Positions 13,171 to 25,215 of a DNA stretch of 64,000 bases are shown here, one piece after another; within the stretch, counting starts at the first letter, position 1; the number at the start of each line of letters is the position of its first letter. The position numbers were made by a program, and so were the translations under genes. The DNA lies in assembly GCA_963169105.1 (NCBI GenBank), contig OY720641.1, positions 80,117,496 through 80,181,495 on the forward strand. Direction: 5' to 3'. This stretch comes from Ceriagrion tenellum. Lineage: Eukaryota; Arthropoda; Insecta; Odonata; Coenagrionidae. The notes under the pieces were generated by a model. That model did not search any database, had not been told where the DNA came from, and was given only the letters and a program-made list of their open reading frames with translations.

Positions 13171-14094
13171 CAGAAAAAAATATTGATTGATTACAAAAAA
13201 GGGAAGAAAACTATTTAGAAATAAAAAAAATTAACTAAAAGGTCAGATGTTGATTTAATTATTCTAATCCGTATGGTCAAAATAGTTTAGGTAAGTGAAA
13301 AAATCGACAACGGGTAAATAAAGGGAAATTTTTAGTCGAAAGAACATACCTCTCAGCACTGGGTCGTGCCCGCTTACACAAAGAATATATATGTAGCAGG
13401 TGGTCCTCATCACGTTACACGAAATCAGACCTCTCAGGATAATCTTGAACCATTGACTGAGCGGACTGCAATCGAGTGGAATACTTATCGTGATAGACTA
13501 AAAACCTTTCCTCAAATTCCAATAGGAACATATCCTGCATCTCTTTTCCACATGGCGTCATGGAGAAAGTTTGACATTTATGACGAGGATTAATTTCAAG
13601 CAATAAATCCAGTTCGTTAGGTGGTAGTGCCTTAATATTTTGCCCCGAGTAGCTTGATAGATAAGCAACAGATTTTCTTCACCTTCATCTCTTCCAGGCT
13701 TGTTGTCTAGTGTTTCCACCATTTTTTTTAGCTTATCCGTCTAGAAGTTAAATGGAACGGTAACGAGTGGAAGGGTAACGAACTTCAGAACTTTAGTTTC
13801 TACTTTAAATTAGAACTTCTAAGTTTTTTAAAACTTTTAAATGTATGCACATTTTCATGCAGCGCCCATTCCGATCCACTGATTTTGAGGCGGTTCATGT
13901 CACTGATACTATCGCAAAGGGTAAAAATATCTCTCGTCACAGTATGCGCTATTTCTAGTCATATCGTCGAGTTTCTTCTAGTTGGGACATCTATTACAGG
14001 GTACAGTGATAGTTCACCTGCAGCTTGGCAAGCGCTTAGGAATTAATTTAGTAATTGCTCACTTTAAAAAAAAACAAAAAAATTAAGATCTTGT

Positions 14095-14277
14095 CTAGGC
14101 AATTGAAGTTATATTTTCTTCTTCAAATTCAAAACCATCATCATCAATAAATAGAAGTTGGTTCTCTGAAACCCCGTCCTCCAGAGGCAACATTCTTGAA
14201 AGATCTAGTACTGCAAGGTTAAGTATGTGAGCCTTGCATCTAAAATACTGATCAGCACTTTCAAAACCTGATAGCAT
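14095..14277 (-). pseudogene. hAT transposase central fragment
   Basis: The 60-codon frame carries RCKAHILNLAVLD at about 14199-14238. This is the R-C-x-A-H-x-L-N-L motif that follows the second catalytic aspartate region in hAT transposases. It is followed by an acidic stretch (IDDDGFEFEEE). It lies about 1.1 kb upstream, in transcription direction, of the dimerisation domain, consistent with one original transposase. The regions between and upstream (a BED zinc finger would be expected near 15 kb) are too decayed for me to recognise. Confidence 0.75.
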
Positions 14278-15554
14278 CTTGCCGATTCCTCCGCGAATTT
14301 AGTATTTGTGGAGGCGTTAATTACCGCAACCCCTTGCAGCTTGTGCAAAAGCTCAAAGGGGTTGAGGGTATTCGTAAAACCTTTATCAATATCCCTTCCT
14401 CTGAGGTTACCATTGGATGGAACAGATGGATTGGATAACAAGATATTGGTGCTCCAACTTCTCGTCTATGAAATGAGTTGTGATTATGTAGTACGAGCGA
14501 TTCCCAGCTATGGGTGCCTAGCCATTGATGTTGAGGGGCTATATTTATTTTGTTTTTGCAACTGCAACACCGCCTTATGCACCCTATTATAAAGGTCAAG
14601 TACTATCTGCCGCAATTTCTTCCTTATACGGAATGTAACGGGATTCAAGATCTAGAAAAAGATTTCAGTGTCATCATCATCATTAAAATTCGGAAAGGGA
14701 GGTATTTCTGCGTTGCCCAGTCGACTATTGCATTTCCGAATTCATAATTTCCATCATCGTTCTGAAATTAAAATTATAATTATCTTGAATTTCACTTTTT
14801 CTGATAATGAGATCATCTTGCATGCTAATTGTGCTTTGTAGTGACAGACATTCGTAGTGAGAGACAATTCGTGAAGAGAGACTTGGCAGACATGGAAATT
14901 GATTTTAATCTACCGGATGGTTAAAAATGGTTAATTTAGACTTGAAAAACGCGTTTATCGCCTCAAAATGGTAGAAATCACGCACTAAAGAGATAACTTG
15001 CGACATTTCTGCATATTTATCGAGAATCGTGGAAACCGTAGTTTTTTATCTGTCACTAATCCATCGTGGCAGTGTAGCGTTTAGTGGCGTGACAGTCTGC
15101 AAACAGATTTATTGCACGTTACCGTGCCTCTTTAAGAATGGACTGAATGCAGCTGAACAGGAGTACCCGCTAGGTGCTTGTGGGGAGAGTAGGATGAATA
15201 GAGTTTAAATACGTGGTCGATGAAGAAATGCCGATCATGTGTTCCAGTGGTGGAATTTTGGATTGAATGGAATTTTTGTCAGCAAAATAAAAGCAAATGA
15301 AACGAAAAAGAGACGAGACAAATAAGTCTCGAGTCTCGCGGCAACACTACCTACGGTAATCGTTTCTAGTGCACTTATGAATGAAGTTCTTGCACAGTAG
15401 CATGCAGTTGGGATATTTAAGTTGATAGCTTATTCTTAGATTCATATCCTTGGGAAGAAACAGATTCAGGCTTCTCTTCGTGGAAGTTTATAGTATCCAT
15501 TCTCGAGGAATATAATTGTGTACTTTTCCACAGAATTTTATTTTTAATGGCACT

Positions 15555-15663
15555 ACGCGTTTCACCGACTTTCGGCATCATCCAGTACAAAATTCAGACA
15601 ATATCCTGACAATATATTGCCTGAATTTTGTACCTGATGATGCCGTAAGTCGGTGAAACGTGT
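15555..15663. repeat. Inverted repeat with hammerhead-like motifs
   Basis: Two 50-nt arms (15555-15604 and 15614-15663) are reverse complements with about five mismatches and a 9-nt loop. Read outward, each arm carries the string GATGATGCCG-AAGTCGGTGAAACG. In the right arm this is CTGATGA, a short CCG/CGG stem, then GAAAC. That is the order of the two conserved strands of a hammerhead ribozyme core. The module recurs, diverged, at 19363, 25151, 45320 and 62966. Similar motifs are described in Penelope-like retroelements. I cannot fit a proper third stem, so catalysis is unproven. Confidence 0.7.
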
Positions 15664-17007
15664 CTAACCATCCAAACTAAAAACCTGTGGAAACGTACTA
15701 ATATTATTCATTAAGTATGGATCCATGGGATCTGATGGATGGATGTTTTAAAGGTACTTCCGGTATTACTACATATTTCTGCTTTATCTCTTAAAAACTA
15801 ACAGCGCTCATTTAGATTGGTCTAATCTCAAAAATAACTGAAAACACCACTAGCGAAGGGCAGTACGTAACAGCGTTAGTATGTTGATACAGGAGATAAT
15901 GGGGTATTTTTAAAGCTTTCAAGCTTTCTAGGGCTATCAAATATTTATGTCTAGAAATAGTTTTCAAATGGTTCCGTAAAACACATTAGTTACGATGCAC
16001 AAACACGGGTATATTACTGATATTCTAAGTTGACATGTTTAAGGCAGTGGGATATAATTTCTCCGTAGCAGTTTTCTTCATTTATTTTAGCTCAGGCGAA
16101 CTAATGGTAATGAGAGTGAAATAAGTGGGAACTAAATGCGGTCGTGCGGAGAAACGAGAATCTTGTGCCAAAAGCAATTATCTGGCCTCGAAATGTATAT
16201 ACCTTTTTATATTTTCCTTTTTTTAACTTAACAACCGGTAGTAATACTATTATTTCAGGGCGGGAAACATGAAAACACAATTAACCTCTACTTTTTTTTA
16301 TAGTTCGGAAATTTATTCCATGTTTACAGACACCATTCATTTTTCCCATGCTTGTATTTTATTTCGCTAAATTCGAAAATAATTTCTGACCCATGGAGCT
16401 GGTGCCTTGTACGCGTTGACTCGCACTAGCATTCGTAATTACCGCTCGTCCGACATTAAAATTCTCGTGACTTCCAACCCATCCAGAATCGTTAGCGCTT
16501 GCGTAACTGGCCTTTTTTTTTCTTCTCGCCACTTAAGCTGTGGGAGGCTATGGCTTCAGTCCTCGAAACTCGGGCCGCGGCAATTAATTTATGGCTCCTC
16601 GGAAACTCCTGGTGCCATCCTTCTTTTGAGCAGAACGGCGTACAGTTGCTTTTTTGCTCATATATACACTGCAGAAAATCATCTCGAAGGAAAACATTGT
16701 TCTTTCTTTTTATTTATGATGCCTCAAAATTGTTTCAACCTCATTGCATTGGATTTTAGGACCTTGATTGTCGCTTGTAGCTGGAGCAATTGGGGAGTGA
16801 AAGTCCATTGAAATGTTTATCTGTATTATAATGTCATCTTTGGGGATATTTGAGCTCCTTAATTACATCTATGCTTTGAAATAAAGAATTCAATAACGAG
16901 GAATTGATGGTTTAATTAGAGGATTTAATGTTCAAGGGTAGTCTATAAACTTGTCATTATTTCTTCATCTACTTATAATATTTTTTAGAAGTACGACAGA
17001 ATATGAA
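15664..17007. other. AT-rich stretch with one unassigned open frame
   Basis: At 16407-16811 a 134-codon plus-strand frame overlaps an 86-codon frame. GC is slightly raised, but the amino-acid sequence has no recognisable domain. Otherwise nothing is seen. Confidence 0.4.
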
Positions 17008-17206
17008 GGTCGCTTTACATGGTACATTATATTTTGCAAACGAATGTATGAAATCTTGCATGAGGAAAATTGTATCGTGTAAAGCGGCCAATTGTATGTT
17101 TGTCTGAATGACTAACGGGAAATAGAACCTGCTCTCTTTCCATTGAGTTTCTTTTACATTCTGTGATACATCGTTTGTAAAATAAAATGTACCCTGTAAA
17201 ACGGCC
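17008..17206. mobile_element. MITE with 44-bp terminal inverted repeats
   Basis: The left end reads GGTCGCTTTACATGGTACAT and the reverse-complemented right end reads GGCCGTTTTACAGGGTACAT. Similarity continues through CAAACGA-TGTAT for about 44 nt. The interior has no coding capacity. The size of 199 bp and the terminal inverted repeats mark a non-autonomous DNA element. The ends resemble those of the MITE at 55617-55828 (TTAC-C-GTACATT core). I could not define target duplications. Confidence 0.75.
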
Positions 17207-17297
17207 TTTTTAAGTTATTAGACTGAGATAATTGATAACGCATATCGCTGAAACTTGGACTTCCAGGCGCTTCATATCTTACTAACTACAGCCTATA

Positions 17298-17887
17298 CAG
17301 GGTGTCCCATAAATGTCACGCCACAGTGACACTGGAGCTAGGGCAGCCTAAGAGGAACCGAATCAGCCTAATATGAACTCAGTAAAAGTTGCACTGTTTT
17401 CGAGATATTGCCAAATTAAAGATTTTTCAAAAATTTAACTTTTTTACATTTCTAGTCCCAGAATTCAATCGGATAATTTAACGTTCTCATTAGGGCCGCT
17501 CTTTTAATCTTCCAACTGTGACTCATGTGCCGACTTCTACCTGGAACAGAGGCCCGAGAGGGAGGGGGGTCATAGGGGCCGAACAAACAAAAGAAACGCG
17601 AAAGCCGCTATACCTGTCTAACTTTATCGGCTTTCAAAAAATGGGATGGATAGAGTACTTTGTTTGTTAATATGTGGCAGTAGCCCCATCAGAGAGCCAA
17701 ATTGAGAGCTATTCAAGTGAATCCTGGGACTAGAAATGTAAAAAAGTGAAATTTTTGAAAAAGCTTTAATTTGGCAATATCTCGAAAACCGTGCAACTTT
17801 TACTGAGGTCATATTAGGCTGGTTCGGTTCCTCTTAGGCTGCCCTAGCTCCAGTGTCACTGTGGCGTGACATTTATGGGACACCCTG
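17298..17887. mobile_element. Foldback DNA transposon, TA target site
   Basis: The element starts CAGGGTGTCCCATAAATGTC and ends with its reverse complement, flanked on both sides by TA. The inverted repeats extend about 170 bp on each side (17298 to about 17470 and about 17717 to 17887) with scattered mismatches. About 245 bp of unique interior remain, with no transposase. A TA duplication is the signature of the Tc1/mariner group, so this is best read as a non-autonomous Tc1/mariner-like long-TIR element. The 62-codon minus-strand frame at 17624-17812 is a by-product. Confidence 0.88.
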
Positions 17888-19329
17888 TATATTCTAAATA
17901 TCGTGTACCATTCTACCACAAAGGAATTTGCCCAAAATTGGCTTATATGCATATGAAATTTTCAGAAAAAAGGGTGTAGTTAATTTTGAATTATGAATAA
18001 AAATTCTATCGTCTATCGCCACAAAAAAGGCTACACAAATCAGGTGAATGAGGTAGAGCCTGGGGCTCATAATTTCAGGGCTTCAAGCTCAACATATCAA
18101 TGAAATCCTGTTACATTTACGCGGTTTTTGGAACCGCCTGATCCCTTATAGTCATTGTCATAGATATTTATTTTTGATATCCTTTTAACCTCAGACCTCA
18201 CTGATTGCTGTTATTACTCGACCATAATTTACTTTGCTTTGAGAATTATTCTTTCATAACGCAGGGGTCTTTGCCTACCTCTATCATGCCGTATTCTATC
18301 AAAATATCTTTTAATTTTCCTTTTCCATATGATGAACGTAAGAAATGTGCCCTCACCATCCGTAAATTTTATGTAATTATCTCAACTATATCTGCCATTT
18401 CCAATCTGACCACTTTCTCAGTAAGTCTTAAAGGCAATAAGGCAATAAAAAACTCTACAATACTTCTATGAGTATCACTTATGATTCTAATTTATCGCTT
18501 TTACTATCTTACCAACTTGTTAGAGATGAGAATTTTAACAAACATTTCCTATTCATCCAGAAATAACCTCTTACCTTGATTGTATAAACTCAGAATTTTC
18601 ATTACTGGTATGTCTTGCCCGTATTTCCTTGTACACTCAACATTCGCAATTTTTTTTCTCTAAAGAAATGAAATTTGCACCTTTTTTATGCTCTCATATT
18701 CCCTAGAGATTTAGCATACGTGCTCTTAACTTTGTTGCCAATTTAGAAGCTAAGACATTGCTAGTTGAAGTCAATGCAATAATTAGGGAATCATTTTTAA
18801 ATGTATTTTATTGCAATTTAAATGCAAAGTCTTTTTAATTAATTAGAATCAATTCCTCTCTGGTAACGTTGGCGTAACTTACTACGTTTGTAGTTTGAGC
18901 TATTTAACGCGGCACTGAAACTCTACATAAATTTAGTAATTCATAAACAGATAAAAAGCTATGAAAGTCATTCATACAGTGACCCATTTCCCGGACGCAA
19001 TTCACCATTGAGAAAACGTGATTTTCCGCATTGGCTGCTTCCGGGCCCCTTATGAATGTCCTTTTAGCTACTTAAGCTGTAAATTATTGGAATGAACGAC
19101 GTTATAAAAGTTAGTTCCCTCATATGTTTTGGTGTTTCTATTCGCTAAATCGTAATGTTTTCACCCGGCAACAATTTTACCGAAAATACGCATTTCATTT
19201 GTATAGTAGGGTTTTGTTTAGAACAAACTAAGGGCATATTCATAAATTATACCGTAAAAATATCCTGATTAGTTGGATAAATGCTTCTCGGGTTGCTTTC
19301 TGTCAATTTCTTTCTCTTAATGCTTTCCA
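17888..19329. other. AT-rich stretch, nothing recognised
   Basis: There is no gene or mobile-element signal. An 88-codon frame at 18205-18471 has no motif. Confidence 0.5.
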
Positions 19330-19440
19330 TCACTCAGAACCCCTGAGCATCATTCGGAACCCCTGAAGATGGAGAGCAAGTCGTTCTCCGAAACGTCCGG
19401 ATTCGTAGATCTGCTTGCCCCTTTATAGAGCAGAAGTCCC
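19330..19440 (+). repeat. Hammerhead-like repeat module
   Basis: The core reads CTGAAGA (19363-19369), then stem GGAGA/TCTCC enclosing a 9-nt loop, then GAAACGTC (19390-19397). This matches the hammerhead arrangement C-U-G-A-N-G-A, helix II, G-A-A-A, U-H. It is preceded by a small direct duplication of GAACCCCTGA (about 19338-19368). The flanks can pair only partly as stem I, and no third stem is visible. It is probably a tail fragment of a Penelope-like or similar retroelement. Confidence 0.6.
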
Positions 19441-19540
19441 TAGAGCATTTTTAGTACTTATTTTAATCGATACATGTAATATGGCATCTATTTAATAGTT
19501 TTACGTAAATAATTTATAACAAAAATATTCGTCTACATCA
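19441..19540. other. Short AT-rich spacer
   Basis: Nothing is recognised between the hammerhead-like module and the possible left end of the piggyBac remnant. Confidence 0.4.
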
Positions 19541-21183
19541 TAAATTGGTGGTCGCCTAATCGACCACTGTGCGTTCCACTCAAGAGTTCTCCGATCTTAA
19601 GGACAGTAGTGAGAATGCACAGGGGTTGTTTTAGCCACCACCTTAAGCCACATCGCAGGCAAGGAAAATGTACATGTTTTCATAAACATAATATAATGCT
19701 GACGAAAGTAAAATTGATGAAAAATCTAGAACTAATCATACATACGTTTAAAATCATATACTAAAATATGAAGAATAGCTTGTAATGACAAAGTTTTATT
19801 CAAACACGGATGCAATGGAATTATGGAAACAAATTAATTTTACGTATGAAGCCAAAATAAAGTACAATAGAACCACGAACGATGGAAAGAGTCGAAGCAT
19901 TCCAGACACAATGCTACTTTATATTTTTTTGCTTAGTATCGAGGATCTTTTCACCTTCATTTTTGTGCTGCAGTAAGCGCACCTTCTCTTGTACATTTAA
20001 TACGCAGATGTTCCCCTAGAGCTGTGGTCCGCGTAATATTTGGTACTGCAGTATCCCTTTTTCCTTCTTTTGTTTTCGCAGATCTCCTGGCAGTAGCCGT
20101 GAAACGGGATTATGATCGGGAACAATAATCTCCGATTAGTGAAGTGACCAACTTACAATGGAACTGCAGGTGTGTAATTAGCTTTTTTCAAGGAAACGCA
20201 AAACGCTCCGATAGAGTATATAAGAATTTACAATGGTATGCACAAAATAGTAAAATAAAAGCCTCATCCACCACCTAGGACATTTCCAAGTAACATTATA
20301 TGACGGGAGCACCTGATCAAATCGATGAACCCCTCCCATGTAGACAATATAATCCGACATGCTTTTGTAATAGTCAACTTGCGAAGTTGGACCGTCATTA
20401 CTCTGCCGTTTTACTTATGTTATTTTTGGAGGCATTATGGCATTATAATAAGAGTTTGGGGTATTATACCCTGGAGTATTTGGAGTATTATACCCTGATT
20501 ATTGCATAAAGTGCCGAAATTATGGTCGGTGGTGGTGAATAAAAGTGCGAAAATTGTACCAGTGTTATGTTTTAAATGGACAGTAACCTTTTGAAATTTT
20601 CACAACCAAAAAAAGTATGCTACCTTGTAATGAAAATACCGTGGAATTTTTTTACAGAGTGATTGAATTAGATATGCAATCACTTATTATTTGACCTTAG
20701 ATGTGAACGTTTTTGCTGCAAGAAACAATGCCGAAAGTTATAACTTCTTCACCACGTGGAATGGAACAGCACACTGCACGCTCAGCGGTTGACTGAACGG
20801 CCACCTACACGAGTTAAACCTATGACAAGTTAGCCGTAGTGAAATAATTTAAAACTTTTGCCGATTGTGATTGACAAAAAAACTAAAGAAGAAAATGCTT
20901 ACAAGATCTCACCCAGATAAAACCCAATCCAGCGGAAAAACACTATAAAGTATTAAAAGTCCAGTTCTCCCCGCGGATTCACTCCGGTCACTACACGCTC
21001 TGCGGTTGACTGAGCGACCACGTTTCTGAGAACGATGGTCTCAAATGACTAGAAGGGGAATCTGACACCTATTGATCACCAAGGCAAATCATTAAAACGA
21101 ATGCTACGGAAAGCTCACACAAAAAATCGTAGAGATCGCCAGAATCGCGGTTGTCGCTCAGGCGACCAGCATGCTATAAAGGG
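19541..21183 (-). mobile_element. piggyBac-like transposon, internally deleted
   Basis: The right end, reverse-complemented, begins CCCTTTATAGCATGCTGGTC and is followed outside by TTAC, one base from the canonical TTAA target. CCC-starting ends with a GGTCGCCTGAGCGAC palindrome fit piggyBac-like elements. Three subterminal copies of a GCGGTTG-(A)CT-AGCGACCA motif lie at 20771-20803, 20990-21022 and 21147-21167. A transposase fragment lies on the minus strand at 20178-20414. The left end is uncertain: TGGTGGTCGCCTAATCGACC near 19550 resembles the subterminal motif, but I see no clean TTAACCC. The element is about 1.6 kb, well short of an intact piggyBac, so it is a deletion derivative. Confidence 0.75.
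20178..20414 (-). pseudogene. piggyBac-like transposase fragment
   Basis: About 79 codons are open. The frame includes SDYIVYMGGVHRFDQVLPSY, then a W-W-x-R-L stretch, then HTIVNSYILYRSVLRF. This matches the conserved piggyBac (DDE_Tnp_1_7) region Y-N-x-x-M-G-G-V-D-x-x-D-Q ... K-W-W ... N-S-Y-I-L-Y. The third catalytic aspartate position in M-G-G-V-D is H here (GGVHRFD), which alone would inactivate the enzyme. A stop codon precedes the fragment at 20415-20417 and the frame ends after FLEKS. An intact transposase is near 550-600 residues, so most of the protein is missing. Confidence 0.88.
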
Positions 21184-23779
21184 TTACCCAGCGAAATACC
21201 CGAGAAACATTTACCCAGCAGATACGCCGGGATAACCTAAGGTCTTTCATCCTGATTAGTTTATCACGATTAGTGGGTTTCATATCTTTGTGGCATCAGT
21301 TGTCAAATGTTAACCTTCTCTCATAGATAGTCTGCTTATGCCTCTTTTTTAGATACTTCCATGCATCTATTTATTATTCATACTCTGTCCTTCACTTCTT
21401 CCTAGTTTTTTTCTTATTCTTGTTGATTAATTCCTCTTTCTTCTTTATTATCAATTACTGTGATCCTAGGCGTTTTATTTGCCCCTTACTTCTCTTACTA
21501 TTTAATCCGATCTTTCTTCACATATTTTTGTTTTTTCATTAAGCATTTCCCTTCCTTTTCCTATCACCGATCAGAAACCAAAAACGTTTTCCTGGAGTTT
21601 TTTGTATTAAATTGTTGTCCTACCCTTCTTGCTTTGAGTTAATAGTTGCTCTTCACCACCATGTTGAGGTTGGAGCCTGAAATTACAGATATACTTACCG
21701 ACAGAAAGAAAGATATTATATTTGTATAAATGTGCGATGATTATTACCTGACGGATGAGGGCAGGTTGAGGAAATAATGTAAAGCATGTTACTGGCAAAG
21801 GCCCGTCCAATATACTTTAGTCAAGAAAGACTTGGATGACTCATTATGTATCCAGTTGCGTCAATACAATACTGTCTACTCAAAATTCAGTTCCTCCGAT
21901 TTTCGATCAGCAAACAAATCACAGTGAAAAAGCAATGGGGAATCGATATTTAAATTCACCGAAAGAGTTCTTTTAAAGTTGATTACTGATATTTGGATGG
22001 AAATTCAGAAAAACAAATATTTTGCCCACTCAGTGTCAAAACTCATTCAACTATCTCATTGGAACGCGAAAGCGTTAACTCTAATTTTATCTATCATTAA
22101 TGATGAAACAACCTTGATGAAGATTTCCTGGTAACCTCAATCTAGTTTGGCGATGCCACTCAATTTTGCAGGAATTGATTCGTTGCCATCTGTTCTTACA
22201 TTTGTCTACTAGATGAATGATATCACACGGCATTGTTTTACTTATTGTCCTGAAGTTTTTGATTCATGATGCAAGTATAATGGTCGAGCGAACTGGGCTT
22301 TTCCGCTCTTGCTGCAATTGGAGCAAACCTCTGAATTTTGTGTTTTGTGGAACGGAGCAAATTTCTCTCAAAAGCTTCACGTGGTACACAAATCGCTTGT
22401 AGGCGTGAAGTCTGCTACTCCTATAAAACGTGGATGTTTCATTTATCCTGGATAAGCGTTTTACATTTAGTGCCCGCATAGAGTACACAGAAAATACTGC
22501 TTCATATGTAAAACGGTAATCTATCTTTAAATTTGTAGTAGGAAAGAGTATTTCAGGTCCTCCTTGTTCACCACTATTTTATATATTCTGTGGCATTACT
22601 AGGTTGCACCCCTCCCCGTCGGGGCCGGCAGCGAGTGTCGCCTTTTCCTGCTGCCTTTCGGAGTATAAGGGGTGTCTTATGGTTTAGCCAACCCCTTCAT
22701 TTCGTCCCCACCAACGATGAGTGTATTACCCCTTTGGAGTGAAAACTCTGCGGCAGTTGAAGAACTATTTACTGTGGGTGGAGTGATCATAGGCCATCCG
22801 GGACTGTTGGTCCTCTGTTGTAGGCGGCGCTTGAATATTTTCATTATTGTGCCTTGGGAGCCTGTAGATTGTGGTCTCAGTGTAACAGTCATCGTCACAT
22901 AATGGGCTGAAATCGACACAAGTTGACCAAAAGATTACAATACATGGCTCTAAACAAATGAACGTTTCGACAGGTAAAATTATAAAGGCTTGGTCTATGA
23001 AGCATAGCCAATTTTATTTCTGCAAAAATCTTTCTTAAATCGTACAAACTTTTTACTCTGGAGGTTTTTTTAGCGAAATGGGAATTCTAACATTTTATTT
23101 AAACTTGATCAACTTTAAGCCTAAATTTTTATTCGTACGATATATGATGAACTATTATACATCAAATTTATTAATAAAAGGGGAATCATAATGCCAAATT
23201 TCAACTTCCAGCATGAGAAAATCAATGTCTATTTTAGTTTTGCCCAGCTCTTTTCGATTTCAACCCACAGTTTGTTGTTCTGCACGCAATAAATTCTTCA
23301 CATCGCGAAATATGTAATCGAAAACTCGTGGTGTTGGGCGCACTGGTATAATATTGAAATTGAAAACTTTTAGTTTTTAATCGTCATCTAGTCAAACCCT
23401 TTTTTATTATCAACGTGGATTAAAAAAACGAAATATCTACAAAATTGATATTCAGCAGACTAACAGAAGTGAATGCCTATTTCTTTTAATAATGCAGAGG
23501 AATTGCAGGCAAATGCAAATATTTTGATTGGCATACTGGAATTGTGACTTATCTAGTACTACGCCTACCACTATTAGTTGTTAGAGCTGAGCTGCATGCT
23601 ACGATTGGTGTACAAACAGCATAGCCGTCAGGACGTTCGGAGTCACGGAACTACTGCGTAAGGTGTACATAATAACTGGAACCACCGATGTAAAGACCAT
23701 TCGAGCAGATAAAAAATATATTACCTAACCAGCTTTCGGAAAACGGGTTGTGATTATCGTCCGTCGACATTGGGATAGA
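21184..23779. other. AT-rich stretch with a moderately GC-rich patch
   Basis: No gene is recognised. Around 22600-22920 GC rises and frames on both strands stay open (76 and 80 codons), starting after CCCCTCCCCGTCGGGGCCGG. I do not recognise the translations. The rest is AT-rich with no signal. Confidence 0.4.
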
Positions 23780-24480
23780 GAAAATGGGAAATGGTGGGTG
23801 TTAGAGGTTTGTTATGGGATTGTCATTCAGCACCTAATGGTTCTGGTTTGACTGTTGGGGAAAAAACGGCGGTCTGCGGAATGGATAGAAGAGAGAAAAG
23901 GGGAGTATTTGTATGTGAGGTGGGGAGTCTGAGGGTTGGGTGTGTGGAGGGGCTGTTGAGAGCCGTGTGCCGGTGAGCGAGGCCACAGAGCCCGGGCAAA
24001 GGGAAGAGGAGAGCCCCCGTCGCGTCGGTTTTGGCGGGAGCGAAAAGTGGTGCATCATTTATGAGCGGCAGACGTCATGGAAACCTATTCCACCTTTCGC
24101 ACAAACCGATTTACGATCCATTCACAATGGCGCGGGGGTGAATCACTGGTGTGAAGGGCGCGATTTTGAGTGCGGGATGGCAGTTGAGCCAGGGGAGTGG
24201 AACCCCGCCACCAATTGCGGAAGGGGTGAGTGGGGAAGTTAGTGGTAGCCTTTCAGGGTTCTCTGAAGGGTTCGTGGTGTGGGTATCTTTTCGCGTCAGG
24301 AGGAGTGGGGTGGTTGTTTGGGTCCGAGGGTTGAATGGCAGCGCGTTAGGGGTTGGTGTTTAACGTTTGAGCGCTCCCCCTGGCGGAGGAGCGGGCAGGT
24401 CATCTGGAGATAGATAAGGGCCGATGTTTGGGGGTGCCGGTAGGGAGTGATGGCGAGGGTTTTTTTGCTAATGTGCGGAG
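23780..24480. other. GC-rich, G-skewed island
   Basis: This is a 700-bp block with many CpGs and a strong G bias on the plus strand. Open frames of 61-100 codons occur on both strands but are glycine/valine/serine-rich without motifs. A consensus-like 5' splice donor GG|GTGAGT lies near 24224-24231. A promoter or first exon is possible. There is no protein similarity to support it. Confidence 0.35.
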
Positions 24481-25124
24481 TGAATCAGGGCAAAATGGGA
24501 ATGAATTATTTATCCGCGAACTCCATTTCAGCGCGTGAATCGGCTACAGAGGCGATGAAGGAGAACTCTTTAAGCGCTAATGAAGAAAAAAGAGGGGCCT
24601 TGCAACTGTAGGTAATCAAAAGTCGGGCTGCAGCTGTGCATATATGTGAACTTTCATTATTTTTGACGCTCATAAGATAATTATGCAGTCAACCCCTAGC
24701 TTCAACTTTCGGTGAGTGAAATGGAACTGCATTCCAGTTGATTTTAGGAATTGGAAGGCATTACGAAGTCGTTAAAACGCAGGGGAGGTTTTTCGGAACC
24801 CCTTCCGCGTGATTTCATTTTCGTGGATGACAGTTTAGGTTGAATTACGGCAGAATTCATCAGGTATGAAGTAAAGATGTTTGTGTCCGCGTCATAAATG
24901 GACTGCTTTTCTCGCTAGTTCAATCAGGTTTACTCTCATTGCTGTTTCTTCCTTTAGATGGCCTCTCGGATAAATGTTGAAAACGACGGAAAACGCGAAC
25001 AATGAAGATGAATTCACCATCCCCATTGCTTGGAAGAGGGCTATCAGGAAGAAAGTATGAATAAGCAATGAGAGCACACCCGACTGAATCGGCGGGAAAA
25101 AATAATCCCTTTATAAGGCGGACA
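24481..25124. other. Intergenic stretch
   Basis: Nothing is recognised. A 61-codon minus-strand frame at 24892-25077 has no motif. Confidence 0.4.
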
Positions 25125-25215
25125 TGGGCACCTGCATCATCACTTCAGACCTGAAGAAGGTAGTTGTGATGCTGCCAAAACTGTCGTCCACGAAAATGAA
25201 AGTACGCGGAAGATA
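25125..25215 (+). repeat. Degenerate hammerhead-like repeat module
   Basis: CTGAAGA (25151-25157) is followed by stem GGTAG/CTGCC and then AAAACTGTCGTC. The order matches the module at 19363, but the conserved GAAAC strand has become AAAAC. It is a mutated relative and unlikely to be active. Confidence 0.5.

Larger units (their letters stand above)
12314..15349 (-). mobile_element. hAT-superfamily DNA transposon (non-functional)
   Basis: The left end reads TAGTGTTGCTGCGAC and the right end, reverse-complemented, reads TAGTGTTGCCGCGAG. This is the T/CAGTGTTGC type of end typical of hAT elements. Immediately outside lie CCTAAGGT (12306-12313) and CCTACGGT (15350-15357), an 8-bp target duplication with one difference. 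Eight base pairs is the hAT signature. Inside the ends there are many subterminal copies of GTCTCGTCTCG or its complement. Length is 3036 bp, within the usual range for an autonomous hAT. Transposase remnants lie on the minus strand (see separate entries) and contain stops, so the copy is dead, but the boundaries are well preserved. Confidence 0.92.

Noticed and set aside
13366..13593. 75-codon plus-strand frame inside the hAT element
   Set aside because: It lies opposite the transposase strand and has no recognisable motif; probably chance.
16407..16811. 134-codon plus-strand frame
   Set aside because: There is no motif, another open frame overlaps it, and its tryptophan/cysteine/phenylalanine-rich composition looks like noncoding DNA.
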